Below are positions 16,801 through 31,800 of a DNA stretch of 64,000 bases, in pieces. Made by a program: the position numbers and the translations under genes. Within the stretch, counting starts at the first letter, position 1. Each line of letters opens with the position of its first letter. The notes beneath the pieces were generated by a model. The model made no database searches. It was not told the DNA's origin and worked only from the letters and a program-made list of their open reading frames with translations. This DNA is from Gordionus sp. m RMFG-2023 (lineage: Eukaryota > Nematomorpha > Gordioida > Chordodea > Parachordodidae). The DNA is taken from NCBI RefSeq assembly GCF_954871325.1, contig NC_088776.1, forward strand, positions 19,406,052 through 19,470,051. The letters run 5' to 3'.

Positions 16801-19800
16801 TCCTGAGGCTATAATTTGTAGGTATATCCTGTTGCTGTTGTGGATCAACTATCGTTTTATTTGATGTCATTTGTGGGGTAAAAGAAGGATATGATGGTCC
16901 GTGGGGATATGAAAAGAAATATATCACTCAGTAATTTTATTCTTTTTTTCTGTGGCTAACCACAAAAATCGTCATAAATACATGTGATCGCTCTTTTTAT
17001 TTAGGACCACGGCCTGGACTAGTCTTTTTTTTAAACATTTCATGACAAGTTTGGTGGTTAGCCATAGTACTAAAAAAGGAATGAAATTACTGAGGGATAT
17101 ATATTTCTTTTTTGCATCCCCGTGGATAATCTTATCTTTCTCTTACCCCAGAGGTGACATCAAATAATAACGATAGTATATTCCACAACATCGACCTATA
17201 AATAAGGTCGCTTAAATTCTATTTATAAGCTTGAAATGGAATACAATAAAGATGAGAGATATTTTTATAAAATTTTTATGTTTAATGATCATATCTATAT
17301 GGGCTGCCTGCTTAAACATCGCCTCATTACACTCAATGGAGTTTTTATTTTAATACCAATACAATACATATTTTTGTTGAACATATTATTATATAATAAT
17401 TTAAATATAACGTCATCTATATTATATATTTTTTTATAAAAATTCAAAAAACAAAAATGGCCCTCGAGATTTTTGATTAAACAGTTTAATATAAAAAGAA
17501 TATCAACACCCAAAAACCCCTCTTAATAATGTTATATTTTTATATTTAGCGGAAATATGCAGACACTTGGAATTTTTTAATTTTTTTTTATATTTTCCAA
17601 TGTAAAATTTTAAGGGCTATAATGAGTATTTCTATGTTAAGTATTTTCTTAAAAAATAAGATTTTGATTTTACTAAAATATACAGCATAGATAACTATCA
17701 TGCCAAGTTTCATTCATTTTAATCTCGCTATTTTGGTCGATTTAACAGCAATGACCATCATACTACAGACAACCAGTGCGGTAAATATACTATCTGGAAA
17801 AATTATCTTTCGGCAATACATACATTTATTTGAGTGTGAATATTCTGTTTTTAGCTAAGTGTAAATATATTGGGATTTTTTATATCTGTTCCTAAATGAT
17901 CATTATTATTATTATAGGAGATGACAAGATACTGATGCGTGTATAATCTTAGTACATGTGTTTGCATATATCCCAGGGAATTAGAGTATTTTCAAAGGTC
18001 GCGAATTATATGTGTTTCGGGGGGGGGGGGGGTGGCGAATGTAAAGGCATAACTTCGGCTCTAAATATTTAATTTTGATTTTTGATCATTTTATTTATTG
18101 TTGTTTGCCTTTAACAAAAAGATATTGGAGCAGTTCTCTCTTCAATAAATAAGTAATTTTTAAATGATAGACCTATCTCCATATTCGAATACAATTTTTA
18201 ATTTTTCTCATGTCACGAATCATTAAATAGTTTCAGTTTGGGCTACTTATAAATATAATGCTAAATAAATTCTATTGTTTGTTTTTGATCATAATTGTTC
18301 TGGAATTATGTGACAGGATTTATAAAAGGTATTTCTTAACCATTTATATATTTAATATCTACCCTTGGGAAGTTTATAAATGGTGTAAGGACTGTTTCGC
18401 CTGATGTAGTAAATGGGGACGAATGCTTTGACCCTGGTGAAGATTTTTTTTATTCAGTTAATAATAGTTGATGAATATTAAATTAATAAATCTCTCCATC
18501 CCCTATGGGACTTAATATACTCAGAAAAGAGTGTTGGAAATTATTATTTATGTTCCCTTTTGTTTTTGATTCATACTTATAAAATTGTCATGAATGATAA
18601 TTTAACTTCTTTTTTTTAAAAATATTTTATTATAAATATTTTTTTATTCACTTATATTTTATATATAATATATTTCTATGAAATATGCTATATTTATTAA
18701 CATATATTGTTCTATATTATGTTCCTTATTAATCTACCTCTTTCTTTTCTTTTCTTTTCTTTTCTTTTCTTTTTCTTTTCTTTTCTTTTCTTTTCTTTTC
18801 TTTTCTTTTCTTTTCTTTTCTTTTCTTTTCTTTTCTTTTCTTTTCTTTTCTTTTCTTTTCTTTTCTTTTCTTTTCTTTTCTTTTCTTTTCTTTTCTTTTC
18901 TTTTCTTTTCTTTTCTTTTCTTTTCTTTTCTTTTCTTTTCTTTTCTTTTCTTTTCTTTTCTTTTCTTTTCTTTTCTTTTCTTTTCTTTTCTTTTTCTTTT
19001 CTTTTCTTTTCTTTTCTTTTCTTTTCTTTTCTTTTCTTTTCTTTTCTTTTCTTTTCTTTTCTTTTCTTTTCTTTTCTTTTCTTTTCTTTTCTTTTCTTTT
19101 CTTTTCTTTTCTTTTCTTTTCTTTTCTTTTCTTTTCTTTTCTTTTCTTTTCTTTTCTTTTCTTTTCTTTTCTTTTCTTTTCTTTTCTTTTCTTTTCTTTT
19201 CTTTTCTTTTCTTTTCTTTTCTTTTCTTTTCTTTTCTTTTCTTTTCTTTTCTTTTCTTTTCTTTTCTTTTCTTTTCTTTTCTTTTCTTTTCTTTTCTTTT
19301 CTTTTCTTTTCTTTTCTTTTCTTTTCTTTTCTTTTCTTTTCTTTTCTTTTCTTTTCTTTTCTTTTCTTTTCTTTCTTTTCTTTTCTTTTATTTTCTTTTC
19401 TTTTATTTTTTTATATTATCTATTTATATACTCAGATATGTTCCAACAGTTAAAGTTACCAATTTTTGTTGTCATTGCCAAAAACCTATGTGGATAGGGC
19501 TAAAGTGTAAGATTTGCAAGTATTAAAATTTTATTTTTTTCCCTACTCTATAGTATTTTGAAGAAAAGAAGAGAGAGTGGAACATTTTAAAGTTAACTAT
19601 AGTAATAATATAAAATAGATGTATTATAAGTAATTAGGTATCGTTTGTATTGCATATGAAATTATCATAATCTTGATTGATTTAATTTTAATTAGTGCCC
19701 TTTTCACCTGATCAGTTCAGTTTAGTTTTAGATTTTTAGCCAAAAAGAAAAAACAAGATTTTTAAAAATTTTCCATGATCTTATTTATAGAATAAAATGT

Positions 19801-22800
19801 CACTCAAAATGCGCCGAAAATCTGACTAAGTTTTGCTCTATAGAATCTATCATGCTCAACAATACGGACCCCACACGGAACTGGTCGCTATTCTCTTTTA
19901 TAAATAACAACAGTATCTTACCCCATTCCAATACAAATAATAGTATCCCGAAAAATTCATCCTACGTGTTTATGAAAGAGCTCACTCAGTGTGATTTAAG
20001 AAAATCGGCTTCCTCATCGTGCATTCTACCATTTTTGCTTGGGCAGCATCACAACCAGTCTTCATTCTCCAAGAGGGAGCGTAGGCGATCTAAGGACGAT
20101 ATCGAGGTCAGCTACAATGATATTCCCATAAAGAGTCCCACACCACTGGATATTAATCGTGGTAATGATTAATTATTCTTTTTTTATTCGTTTTTATGTT
20201 ATAAAGTGAAACTAGGAGTTGAAAGAAATCACGATTTTTAAACAATTTAAATCAAGCGATTTATAAAAATAAGAATCTTTGATTTAAATCACATTTTTTA
20301 AGGTTCAATTAAATATAATGATTAAACAAAATGTAACTGAAAATCGATATTTCATTAATAATAACTATAGATGGGTAATTACTATATTTTTAGCCATTTA
20401 AACCAATTTTTAGCTGGCTAAAAAATAGGCTAAACCAAGTTTTTAGCCAAAAACTATCACTTTGGCCAAGCTGTTTTTCAGATAGCAGCTTAAATTTGAA
20501 AGAAACTAATATAAATTAAAACGTTAACGGGACTTTCTCCAACAGGCACCTGAAATTTCATCTTAAGTAACCGATATTTAGCCATTACCCAACTATAATA
20601 ATAACATATTATATAACCAACTGCTATACTATATTATATATTTTTTTCTGTTTATTTTAGCATAGTGTATTAAAAGAAAATTGTTATTTATTTACTACTT
20701 GATATCTATTTCATGATTGGCATCGTTTTTTTAAAAAAATATTATTGTCTAGTTTTGATATTTATTTAATTTTAAAATTTCATAAATTTCATCAATGATA
20801 GTTTACCTTGGGAGCAGAACTAATAATTTTAGCAGATCCGTAACCTCTAAAACAATATTTTTTTAACTTTTATTAAATTTTAGGAATCTTAAAGATTTAT
20901 TTACACCTATAACTCAAACCTAAATTAGAATTAGGTCTTCACTTATTATTTGAATATCATCGCCATCAGTCTAACTCTGATCTTGAGATGTAAATTAGAG
21001 GTCTGCAAGGTCCTACCTGTTAATAATTTTGCACAAGTTGCCAGACCCATTGAATTTTTTGTCCGGCTCAGCCTAAATTTACGAAAAATTAGGCTGGACT
21101 CGTTAAAATTTTGATAAAAGTCTACCAAGAGCCAAATTTTTTTGTACGAATTTTCGCGCCACCAAATTTTATATGTATATCTAATTTTTTCCCAATGTTA
21201 TTTAAGGCTCTTATATCTCTCCTCTGGCTATCTATTTCTACAACTGTTTTATAAATAATTATGTCTGATATTTGTTTATACAAAATAATTAACATATTAT
21301 AATTTATTTTTAAATAGTAAATCGAAATATTAGCTTGAAATTCAGAAAAATATATCAAAATTTTAATGTCATGGGCTGTATTAAAATTTTATGAAAAATT
21401 AGAGATTTGCGATAATCTTCCTGATTTTTTTATAGAAATTGTCAAGCCCTGCTCTGCCTTAGATTTTTTATGTACGACTTGCTCGGCCTGTTATGATATT
21501 TTTTCTGGCTAGATCTTGCAGATCTCATGTAGATTAATTTATGATTTTGCACACTACTCGATTCTTTTTTTTTAAACTCTAAAACCACATCAAAATATCC
21601 TTTCTACAACAAGTCAATATAAATTAGAGACATGCACACCTAGAATCCGACAAGGCCTATGACTGAAAATTGGTACCATTTTAAAGAATCTGGAAATTTT
21701 TTTAAAAATTACAATTCAGGCTATTCCGGGGGTTGAAAATTAAAATTATGAGTGAACCAACTGAAACAATTTGAAAATACAGCTTAAGTTATTTAAAATT
21801 CCGGGCTGAGTTGAAAAATGATTAAAAATAATCCGTGCCAGCCCAAAAAATTTATTGGGACTTCAAAATAAAAAAAAATTCCGAATCCGAGATGGCTAGA
21901 AATTTTGACCTCTGCAGGTCTCTGCTCTGTTATGAATGATTACGAATTTGTAGTAAAATTTTATGAAAGATATTTTTAAATAAAGCCTATTTATATCCTT
22001 AATTGAGTGAGTTGTAATAAATAATTTCGTACTCAAATTTTTATAAAATTATTAAAACTCAAAAAGGTACAATTTTATTAATATTAATTAAAACAGATTT
22101 AATAAGATGATGGTACAATGCAATGTTCTCCTTCATCTAATCTTATTTAAAAATTTATATGACTCCTGATATAGCTGGGAAAGGTGGCCCATGTGACACC
22201 ACTTATTTTTTTTAAAAATTTAAAGTATATTTTATTTATAAGGATAAAAAGAAAAATAAAACTTTTCACTAGGGGTGTACCGATACCACTTTTTGGAGGC
22301 CGATCCGATCCGATATTAAATTGATATCGCCCTATTACCGATCCGTTATCATATCTAATTTTGTATTCTGTAAAGATACCAATGGGTTTGATTTATAATA
22401 TACTTTTTATTAGTATAACAGTATAACTTCTATGATCTAATACCAGTGATCAGTTATAGTTTATATGTAATTCAATTGCAATTCTAAAAGTATATAAAAT
22501 ATTATTATTGTTAAATTACTTTTATATAATAAGTAATAACATTAATCTATATACATAATAAGTAATAAACAAATATATTATGAAATTTGAAATAAATATT
22601 TAAAATAATATTTAACATTAATATATCGAAGATTTCTTTTTAGATTTATCAGAGATCAGCCTGCAACGATGGCAACTTTCAATATCACCAGCTTCACTAA
22701 AAATAGATTCTGAAGAGATTATCTCTCACTTTTATAAATAGAATGTTCAAAAAACTAACAATATGGCAGAATGTTTAGTAATTAATTATTATTATTAAAA

Positions 22801-25800
22801 AAATAAACATAAAAATGGATTTCGTATGATTTTAGATAAAACTTTTTTTAAAAATTTTATAACATTTTATTTTTGTTAAAGACGCCATTTTACATCGGAT
22901 CGGATCGGGAAATTTTATAATATTGGTCGATGACCGATATTTTAAAATGGGTAAAATATTGGCCCGATCCGATCCGATAAAAATATCGGTACATCCCTAC
23001 TTTTCACTATATAAAAAAGGTTTTGACCTGTTTTTTTTACTTGCAACAAAAATGGGATTTGTATTTCAATAAAAAATATTCCATTTCGATTTAATAGGGG
23101 ATTCGGAGCATTCTGGGAAAATTATTATATTGCGAATATATATCTGAGCCTTTCAAAAAAAAATATTTGAATTTTTTGCCCAAATTATAATGGAACCACT
23201 TGAATGTTACTTTGTTGCTAAAAAATTTATCAAATAGCCATATAGCATTATAAGAATAATTTGAACGGTTCGCGCATTATGCCACCAGCATGATCCTATT
23301 TTTTTTTTCATTTGATTGAAGTATATTATTTTGACTTTTGAGTTCAAGAATCACCTGAAATTGCTTGATATAAAAACGACATTCCAAATTTACTAAAAAT
23401 AATGATTACTTTAAATTTGAAAAGATAATTGGCATAAGAAACTACAAGGAAAATTCTTGAATTTTATAAAAAGATTTGGTGATAATTTATAGTAATTCAG
23501 ATGTTCTACAAGTAATAACTCTTATATTTGACACAATCTCCGTTGAAATATTAAAAAAATAAAAAAATTGTTTATTCCTCATTTATAAGTTTAATAAAAA
23601 TATATATTTTGCTATTTGACCACTAGAAGAATTTGTCTATATAGTATTATTCAATGTCGATTATAACTGGCTTAAATCAAACCATTCACTTCCATTTAAT
23701 ATTCATAAAATGTCACTCACACTTTAATAACTACAATTTTTTATAATGTTCATTACGCAGTGATTTGTCCCGAAATATCTTCTTCGCTTTCAACGACTTC
23801 CTCTCAAATTTCCTCTTCTCCTCCGCCATCTTCAACTTTTCCGTCATCGGCGGCCGTTTATTCCCTGTACTCTCAATCACAATTCAAGGGTACGCCTTCG
23901 ACGAATAATTTTGGCTTAAAAAATAATTAGTTGATATTCAATGTTCGTGAGATTTAAATATTATTGACCAAGCAAATATACAAATGAATACTTTTTTTTC
24001 ACTCTTAATTTGAACACCTAAGATTTGACTTTATCACAGTTAAATTAAAAAAAGGGCTAATAAAACCTTTCAAAATGAGCGGATTTATTTTTAAACTTTT
24101 GTATCCCCATATAAATCATTACAAAAAGATAAAAACAAAGCTCCGCCATCTGTTTCCATATTTAATTACTACACTTCTAGCGATAATTGTAATCAGACTT
24201 CAGTCAACTATCCGGAAACACCTAGCGATTATTACAATTTCTCGCCTACTTCCTTAGCACTCAAGACCACTTCAACCAAAGCTTTCAAAGATCAAGTTAA
24301 AATAAAAAAATTTTTTAATACTATGCTTTGAGTCACAACCGCCCAAAATTATTTTTCTTGATATTCATGTGTCCAGCATCATTGCCTGATTTTTTTAATA
24401 AAGAGTTAAGATTTGGTGGGATGTTTTTTAGTTTTAATTTCAAAAGTCAGTTCTTCTCATAATTGTAAATTGAAAGATGGCTTATCCTAGATTTTCTAAA
24501 CATTCATTAAAATATTATCTGGCCAGATCAGATAGATGGATATAAATAATTATAAGAACGAAAGAAAATTTTGATCATAATGTGTAAACCTAAAGCAACA
24601 TTTATCTCGTATTTTACAATACATTTATAGTTTGATCTTCTAAACACAAGCGTGATTAGCCAAGAATCTTCCTTAGAAGAACGGCTCCTTTCTCCTCAAA
24701 GCGGAAATACTAGCGGAGAAAACGGTTACATTAAAGATAAAGATAGAAAAATTAAAAATCTCAAACATCATTGGACGAAATCTGTAAATTTTTTTGATCA
24801 CCATATTTTATTTTATTAGATATGATAAATATCTGACAATGCCTTAATCCAGGAATGTTCATAACTAGGAGATTTTTATTGGACTAAAAATATTTGAATT
24901 AACTAATATGATGTTGACGATAAGATAAACAATATTCAATGGGAATTTAGATAAAATTACATAATTATAGGTAATTAGACCCAAATTAAGGAGAGGGGAG
25001 AGGTTGTACCAAAGGGTTCCATCTTTTTTATCTAAAATAATTTTTAATTGTTTAAATCGGGCTGCTGATATTTCTAACAAAGGGGCATAATCTTCCTCTA
25101 CCCCCTCCCCCCCCCCTTTCTTTTGTAGTTACATTATTGAGGGAAATTTTCCATAGTTTTTTAAAATTAAAATCCGAACTGTAATAAATATTCAAAGTAA
25201 ACCTATTCACCGCCATGCCTAAACTTTTGGCGGCCCCTTAAGAAACATTATATTTCTAAGCTTATTTATTAACTTTTCTCATTGAGAACTAAAAATACTT
25301 TATTAAATTTTAATCATAAATGAATGACGCACATTGTAAAATGATTATAATGATAGACTAAAATATTGCGATTTTATTTATCCTCCTCAATTTTTTGTTT
25401 GCAAAAGAGTTTATGTTAGTATAATCTAAAAATGATGCAATATAATTTCCAATTGAAATTAATGAGAGGTCAACAAGTCGGTCTTGTGCCATGCAGGATC
25501 GTAGATAAGTTTTAATTAATTTGAGCTATGAGAAGCTGCTTTCTGAGAATGCCACTGTAATTGGAATGATTGGAATACTCATTAATACATTGGATATATT
25601 TGGTAAAATTTCATTTAACCTAGTGTTAATATACCGCAGAATTTCAAATGGAGTTTTTAATTCAATTGCTAGATTTTGCGGATTTATATCGTATTCTAAC
25701 GTATCCTGATCTGTAAATATTTAATTGACAACATTCTTTTAGCTCTCTTCCAGGCGTATTTATCAATTCTGTTATATGTGTATCGATTCAAAATGATCTA

Positions 25801-28800
25801 TAAAAAGTTTTAAGGCTATGTTCTAGGTCGGCTTAATTTGGATACTTTCCTTTTTTGTATAGTCTAAAGAGTATTTGATCAAGGATATCCTTATTTTTCG
25901 TATTTTATTTTCGTTTTTTGGTCGTTTTTTTTTCCATTTCTTTTCTTTCTTTTTTTTTTGTTTTTTTCATTTATTTTTAAAAAAATTTTATTTTGCTTTT
26001 TTGATTATTTAGCCGATACTTAAAATATAGATAGATAGCCAGCTATCATGTATTAAGCCGACCTAAGACACAGCCTTACTGCTGGAAACGTTCCTCCAAC
26101 AAATTTAATGCTTGATCTAGTAATATATCGAAAAATCATATTTTTTTGAAGATCAAATATAGGCATGTCTTCTTCATAAAAAATTGTTTTTTTACATTCC
26201 ATCTACGAATTAATTTTATTGAAAAAAGGACTGTCTTCTAAACTCATTTCCAATTCCTTCGCATCTTTCACTGAGTCAAGAGAATTCTGAAAGTTGTTTT
26301 CCTTAAAGGATCTAAAAAATCTTGCATAATTTTTCATGTGTAATGGCTCTTTCTAATTCAGTACATTTAATAGTTGAATCTAAATCTAAATAGAATAATA
26401 ACTTAATCAAGATTAAAATATTTTAATGCCCACCTGAAAGATATATGTATTAAACGAAAACTATAGTGCAAACTTTTTTTATTTTATAATAGACTAATCA
26501 AAATGCCTCATAGCTATTACAACTCAAACAGGACATTTATGTGAAAATAGACCAAATATTTATCAAAATAATCCATTAATAGAAATCATTTTTTAAATTT
26601 ATTATCTCTTTTACTTAGTGATTATCTTATTTCTTTGCCAATAGAAAATTTAATTAAATTGTTTTTAAAGATTATTAAAATAAAAAAAATCAAATTTCTT
26701 AACTAAAATAAAATAAAAAAGAATTTGTTATAATACATATGGCTACACATGCCAAACCATTTTTTGAAGATCGTACTTTGATTTTTTACAAAAAAAGTAT
26801 TATGTTAGCCTCAATGTGTTATTTTTTCAACTTTAAAACATTTTTTGAGCGGGTTTTTAAAAATTTGATTTTACCAAATCGTGTTTGGAATACCTACCCT
26901 ATGAATTTCACACAATCTTTCCTTGGACTTTTAAGCTTACTATAATTTATATTAGATTCTTCATATTTTCTTTTATATAAATTATAAATGACTCATAGGT
27001 TAACAGCAAAATTATCTACAATTCATAAGATAGAAATTCCAAACATGATAGAATATATTTCTGGTAAAATCCCATTAAATTTAAAGATACGCGCTCAAAA
27101 AATGATTTAAAGTTGTAAAAATAACACTTTCACATTGACGTTAACATATTCAAAAATTCTTATTTTTGATGAGGCTAAAAATAATTAAGTAAAATTATAA
27201 AATTTGGCGGCACCTAAAATGATCGAATTTCCGTTTGCACGGCCCTGAGCCTTTTATTGAACACTATAAATGTCGACCAACTTTCAACAATGATGATTGA
27301 TTTAATTTAGATCGTCGCATTTTACAAAAACACGGTCATTAAATATTTTTTTTGGTATTTAATTCTATAGTTTCCAAGTTCATTGAAAGAGTGGAACATC
27401 CCTTTTGATCAGATCGAAATAGGCGAACCAATAGGAACTGGTTGGCAGGCCAAAGTATATAGGTATATTTACTTAAATTTAAAAAGGAAAGAAAGAATGT
27501 ACTAAATTATATCCCATTAATTTTTTTATTAAATTTATCAGAGGATATTGGCACGGAAAAGTCGCGATCAAAATACTCAACGTCGACGAATCGTATCTCG
27601 ACCTTTCCCCCTCTAAAAAATCGATCATAAATAAATCCGAAGAAGAATCTAATGACGTCTCAGACTTTAAAAAAGATACTAACCTATCAAATGCTACGAA
27701 GAATACTAATAATAAAGACGAAAATACTTTAGAAAATTTATCTTATAAGTTTGGAGATAACATAAATGGTGCCAGCCCCCATATACCCAGAAATCCGGAG
27801 TATGATTATAAAAATTCCGAAAATTCACGTGTCCATAAAAACATATTTCACCAGAAACTGTCAGATCATCTAAAAGAAAATGGAATTAAATTCGACAATA
27901 AACCGGTCGTAGATCTCGAAAAAATGCTAATGTATCGCAAGTATTTGGAGTCCTTCCGACACGAGATCAGTGTTCTGAGAAAGACTAGACATCAAAATTT
28001 GGTGTTATTTATGGGGGCTTGTATCAAGCCACCTATATTTGCTATAATCACTAGGTTTAGAAAAAGAATTTTCATTTTTATGAAGCTATAATCCATATTA
28101 CTTTAAGGTTGTCAAGGTATAATCCTAGACTTGAATTAATAATAATCACAGCCATGAAAAGAAATTATATATGAGCATGTAGAAAGAGAGATTTTGAGAA
28201 TATAAGAAAGTTTAGTTTTTATTAATTATCCTCTTGTGATTGTAGAATTTTTTTTATATCAATTCTAATTTGAATTATATAATTATTTAATAATTGGTTT
28301 AAATTTAAACTTTTGAAACTAAATTTTCTTAATTAACTTTACCTTTTTTAAAACTCTTAATTAGACCTATTAAGACTTGCCTAATTTGGGTATTTTATAA
28401 CGTAAGCGCCTTACAAAATTTGGTTTGCTCTTAAAATTTCGACAAATTTTTACTATATTTTTTTTAGAGTGAAACACCTATTTTTCTTGATTATTTTTTT
28501 TAAAATATTATTTTCTACATTAAAAAAAAGCTTATGTAAAGGAATATCTCTTTATAAGCACATTCACGCTTATGGCAACAAATTTACGTTGGAAAAAATT
28601 ATTTATATAGCCACACAAATTTCTCAGGTAAATTCCAATTTTGTATTTGTGTTCAAACTAACCTGTTCACTTTCTTTATCGTTTATTTTTAATTCAATCT
28701 TGATTAATAGAATTTTTTAAAAATGTAATAGTTATAAACTGGCCTGAAAATTGTTATAATGAATTTAATTCTTTCAGCAAAAAAATTTCCTGACCAGTTA

Positions 28801-31800
28801 TCGAAATCATATCACTTAGGTATAGAGCCTTGTGAGTTAAGCCTGGTCCCTACAGGAATTTGTTTTATTAATTTTGAGCAAAAATTGGTGTTCGAAACAC
28901 TAGTTCACACGGAATCAATTCATCATGATTTGGAAGCATTGACTATTTGTATATTTTAAATTTTTAAATTATGACCTTTGCTTTTAATGTTGTATTTCTT
29001 CAATATGGCTCTTTTTACACCTTGGTTTAGCATTAACCAAATTGAAACATCTATATAATCAATACCTGTATTATTATTATTATTTTATAGGGTATGGGTT
29101 ACCTCCATGCTAAAGGAATTATTCATAAGGACCTCAGAAGTAAAAACGTTTTCCTGGAAAGTGGTAGAGTCGTTATATCAGATTTTGGTATATTTTGCGT
29201 TGCAAAACTATGTGATACCGGCAAAAAGTTAATTTAAATTCCCCCATCCTTTTAAAATTGTGAAAATTTTTTTAAGGGAATTTATCTCTCATCTTTGGTT
29301 TTTTATTTGTCATATAAAGAAAGAAGATCAATTAAACATTTAATTATATTTTATAGCTTCATCAATTATTTGTCAATATTTTTTATTATTACTTGAATTA
29401 TCTTTATTCATATTTGTAAATTTCAAATGGATTAACTTAAATATAAAAGGCTTAGGCTCTAATTTACTCTTTTGTTTTTTTTATTCCTCTTTCCTTATTT
29501 TTTTTAAACTGAAGGCGGTCAAATTATCTTTCAATTCCTCACGGATGGCTTTACTACTTAGCCCCCGAGTTGATAAGAAGCTTGAGAGTTGCCACTTCGC
29601 TACATGACGATGACATTCATTTACCATTCACATTTGCGTCCGATGTTTTTTCCTATGGGTATCTTTTATAATATAATTCATAACTATTGATATAATAATA
29701 TAATTGAAGGATACAAAAATGAATATATTGAGCAACTATTTTTGCAGGTCTGACCCAATTCAAGTCTGCTGATTTTTTTTATCTTTAAGGGAAACATTAT
29801 AGTCTAGTCTATTCTGAGGAAAGTTCAATCACACTTCAGGTGAATCATTCTCAAGACGCAGGGGAGTTTACCACAGTACTGATATTAATATCGGTATCGA
29901 ATCGGCAACAATATTATACTAACATTTTAATGATGGAAAATATGATAAATAACAATATTCAAGATTTTAAAGCGTTGCCTAATGAGTTTTAAATTATAAC
30001 CAGAGTTTGGAACCTGGATGAAAAGTGGGTCTGGTTCAGGATATTTTTTTAAAAATGGGTTCTAAAATTTTGAATAGCAGGATGCGGTCAGTTGTGTAAA
30101 TTTGAAGCGGTTTCGAAGTCTGATTCAAACTGTTAACGCGATCAAAAAAAAATTCAAAAAATTGACCCTGGAAATAAATCACATAAAATTTTAAACAGTG
30201 TATATGTTAGCGGTGATGTGTTTTTTCCGGCTATCATTTTTCTAACTTAAATTATTTTTTGAGCCCGTTTTTTTAAATTAAAAAATCTGATTGTATCGGA
30301 AATGTATTCCATCATGTTTGGAATACCTACCCTATGAATTTCAGACAATTTTGCTATGAAATTTTGAACTTAATATAAATTATTTTATATTACTTTTTCC
30401 ATAGATTTTTTATATAAAATATATAAATGACATGTCAAAATTTTATATAATTCATAAGATGGTATTCTAAACCTTCTGAAATACATCTCCGGCAAAATCA
30501 GATTTTTTAATTTAAAAAATCGCGTTCTAAAAATGAGTTAAAGTTGAATAAAATAACACATTGCCGCTAACATATATAATACTTGCACTTTGATGGAACC
30601 AATTCTGTCCTATAAATTTAAAAAAAGCTTCCATTGGTTCCGGTACTTTGATTTGTTCCTGTTTCGAGGGTTCCAGGTTTTCTAGTTTTAATTGATTTAT
30701 TAATCAAAGCTACCCTTTGTTTTTCTTCACTCCCATCATATCGGGAGAAAAAATTACAGGGGAACACTATGAAGAAAACCATCATGGTTTTGGGGAAAAG
30801 TGTGGTTACCATTGCACAATTATTTAAACATGTACTGGATTATAAAGTCAGATAAAAGAGACAGTACTTATAAAATTTTAAGGAGTAGTTTGGATTAATT
30901 TTAATTTATAAATGTATTGAGTGGTCGATGTTATGTAAACAAATGAATAAATTATAATAGGTAAAACAAACTGATAGACCATAAGATAATAAATAAAATC
31001 AGATCATTTTATATTATTGGAGAAGGTAATAGTGAAGCTTCATTATTTATATATTAAAATGGATGACGAGATGAAAATAATCCGTGGTTCACAAAAAAAT
31101 ATATCTTTCCTCCCACCAGCTATAAATAAATAGTGTATGACCAACAATAGGAGTGAAAATGGAGAGAGATATAAACCAATCAACAGAAATACATAAATAA
31201 TATATTGATTTGTTTAGAAATTTACCTTAAGATTTAAAACACACGAACACATGATATTTCGACGACTATAAGATATTTATATATATATAAAATAAAAGAG
31301 ACCAGTATTAAAAACTATTTTTAAACAAATACAATTAACAGGTTAAAATTACACAATTATTATTTTAATGTCAAGACAGATTTAAATTACCCAATTATTA
31401 TTATGCTAAGTGTACTTGTAAAGGGAAATCCAAAATGTTGGACAGTAGAATATAAATAAATATTTCACCCTATAAAATAAAATGATGATTGTTTAATACA
31501 ATGTTTAATAAGGATACAAATTAGTTAAAAATTTGAATCCTAATGGTTTTAGTCTTCATCGACAAATATCAGATCAGTATCAGCCAATAGATCAATGGAC
31601 CCTAATTTTTACACCAAACCATTTTTATTGTTACTTTCAATGGGCAATAAGCCTATTTAAAATTTAAATTTAATTTTTTAAATATTATAATATTATTGAT
31701 AAAAGCACAATCTTATACGAGCTAGTGACCGGTAATTGGCCTTTTTCGGATCAAACCTCCGAAAGCCTTATATGGCAACTTGGCACAGGTTTACTTGCGC

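Noticed and set aside
16326-17513. ORFs of 67-104 codons on both strands
   Set aside because: They are mirror readings of the two arms of the foldback element.
18678-19526. Long ORFs encoding FLFFS repeats
   Set aside because: Artefact of the (CTTTT)n microsatellite, which is open in several frames. Only the last ~30 codons coincide with a true exon (KSR exon 7).
20946-21358. Two minus-strand ORFs of 60 and 78 codons
   Set aside because: They lie mostly in the 20997-21526 MITE and consist of its repeat motifs.
26739-26945. 68-codon plus-strand ORF
   Set aside because: Covers the end of the palindromic MITE at 26800-27147; the same sequence recurs at 30202-30577.
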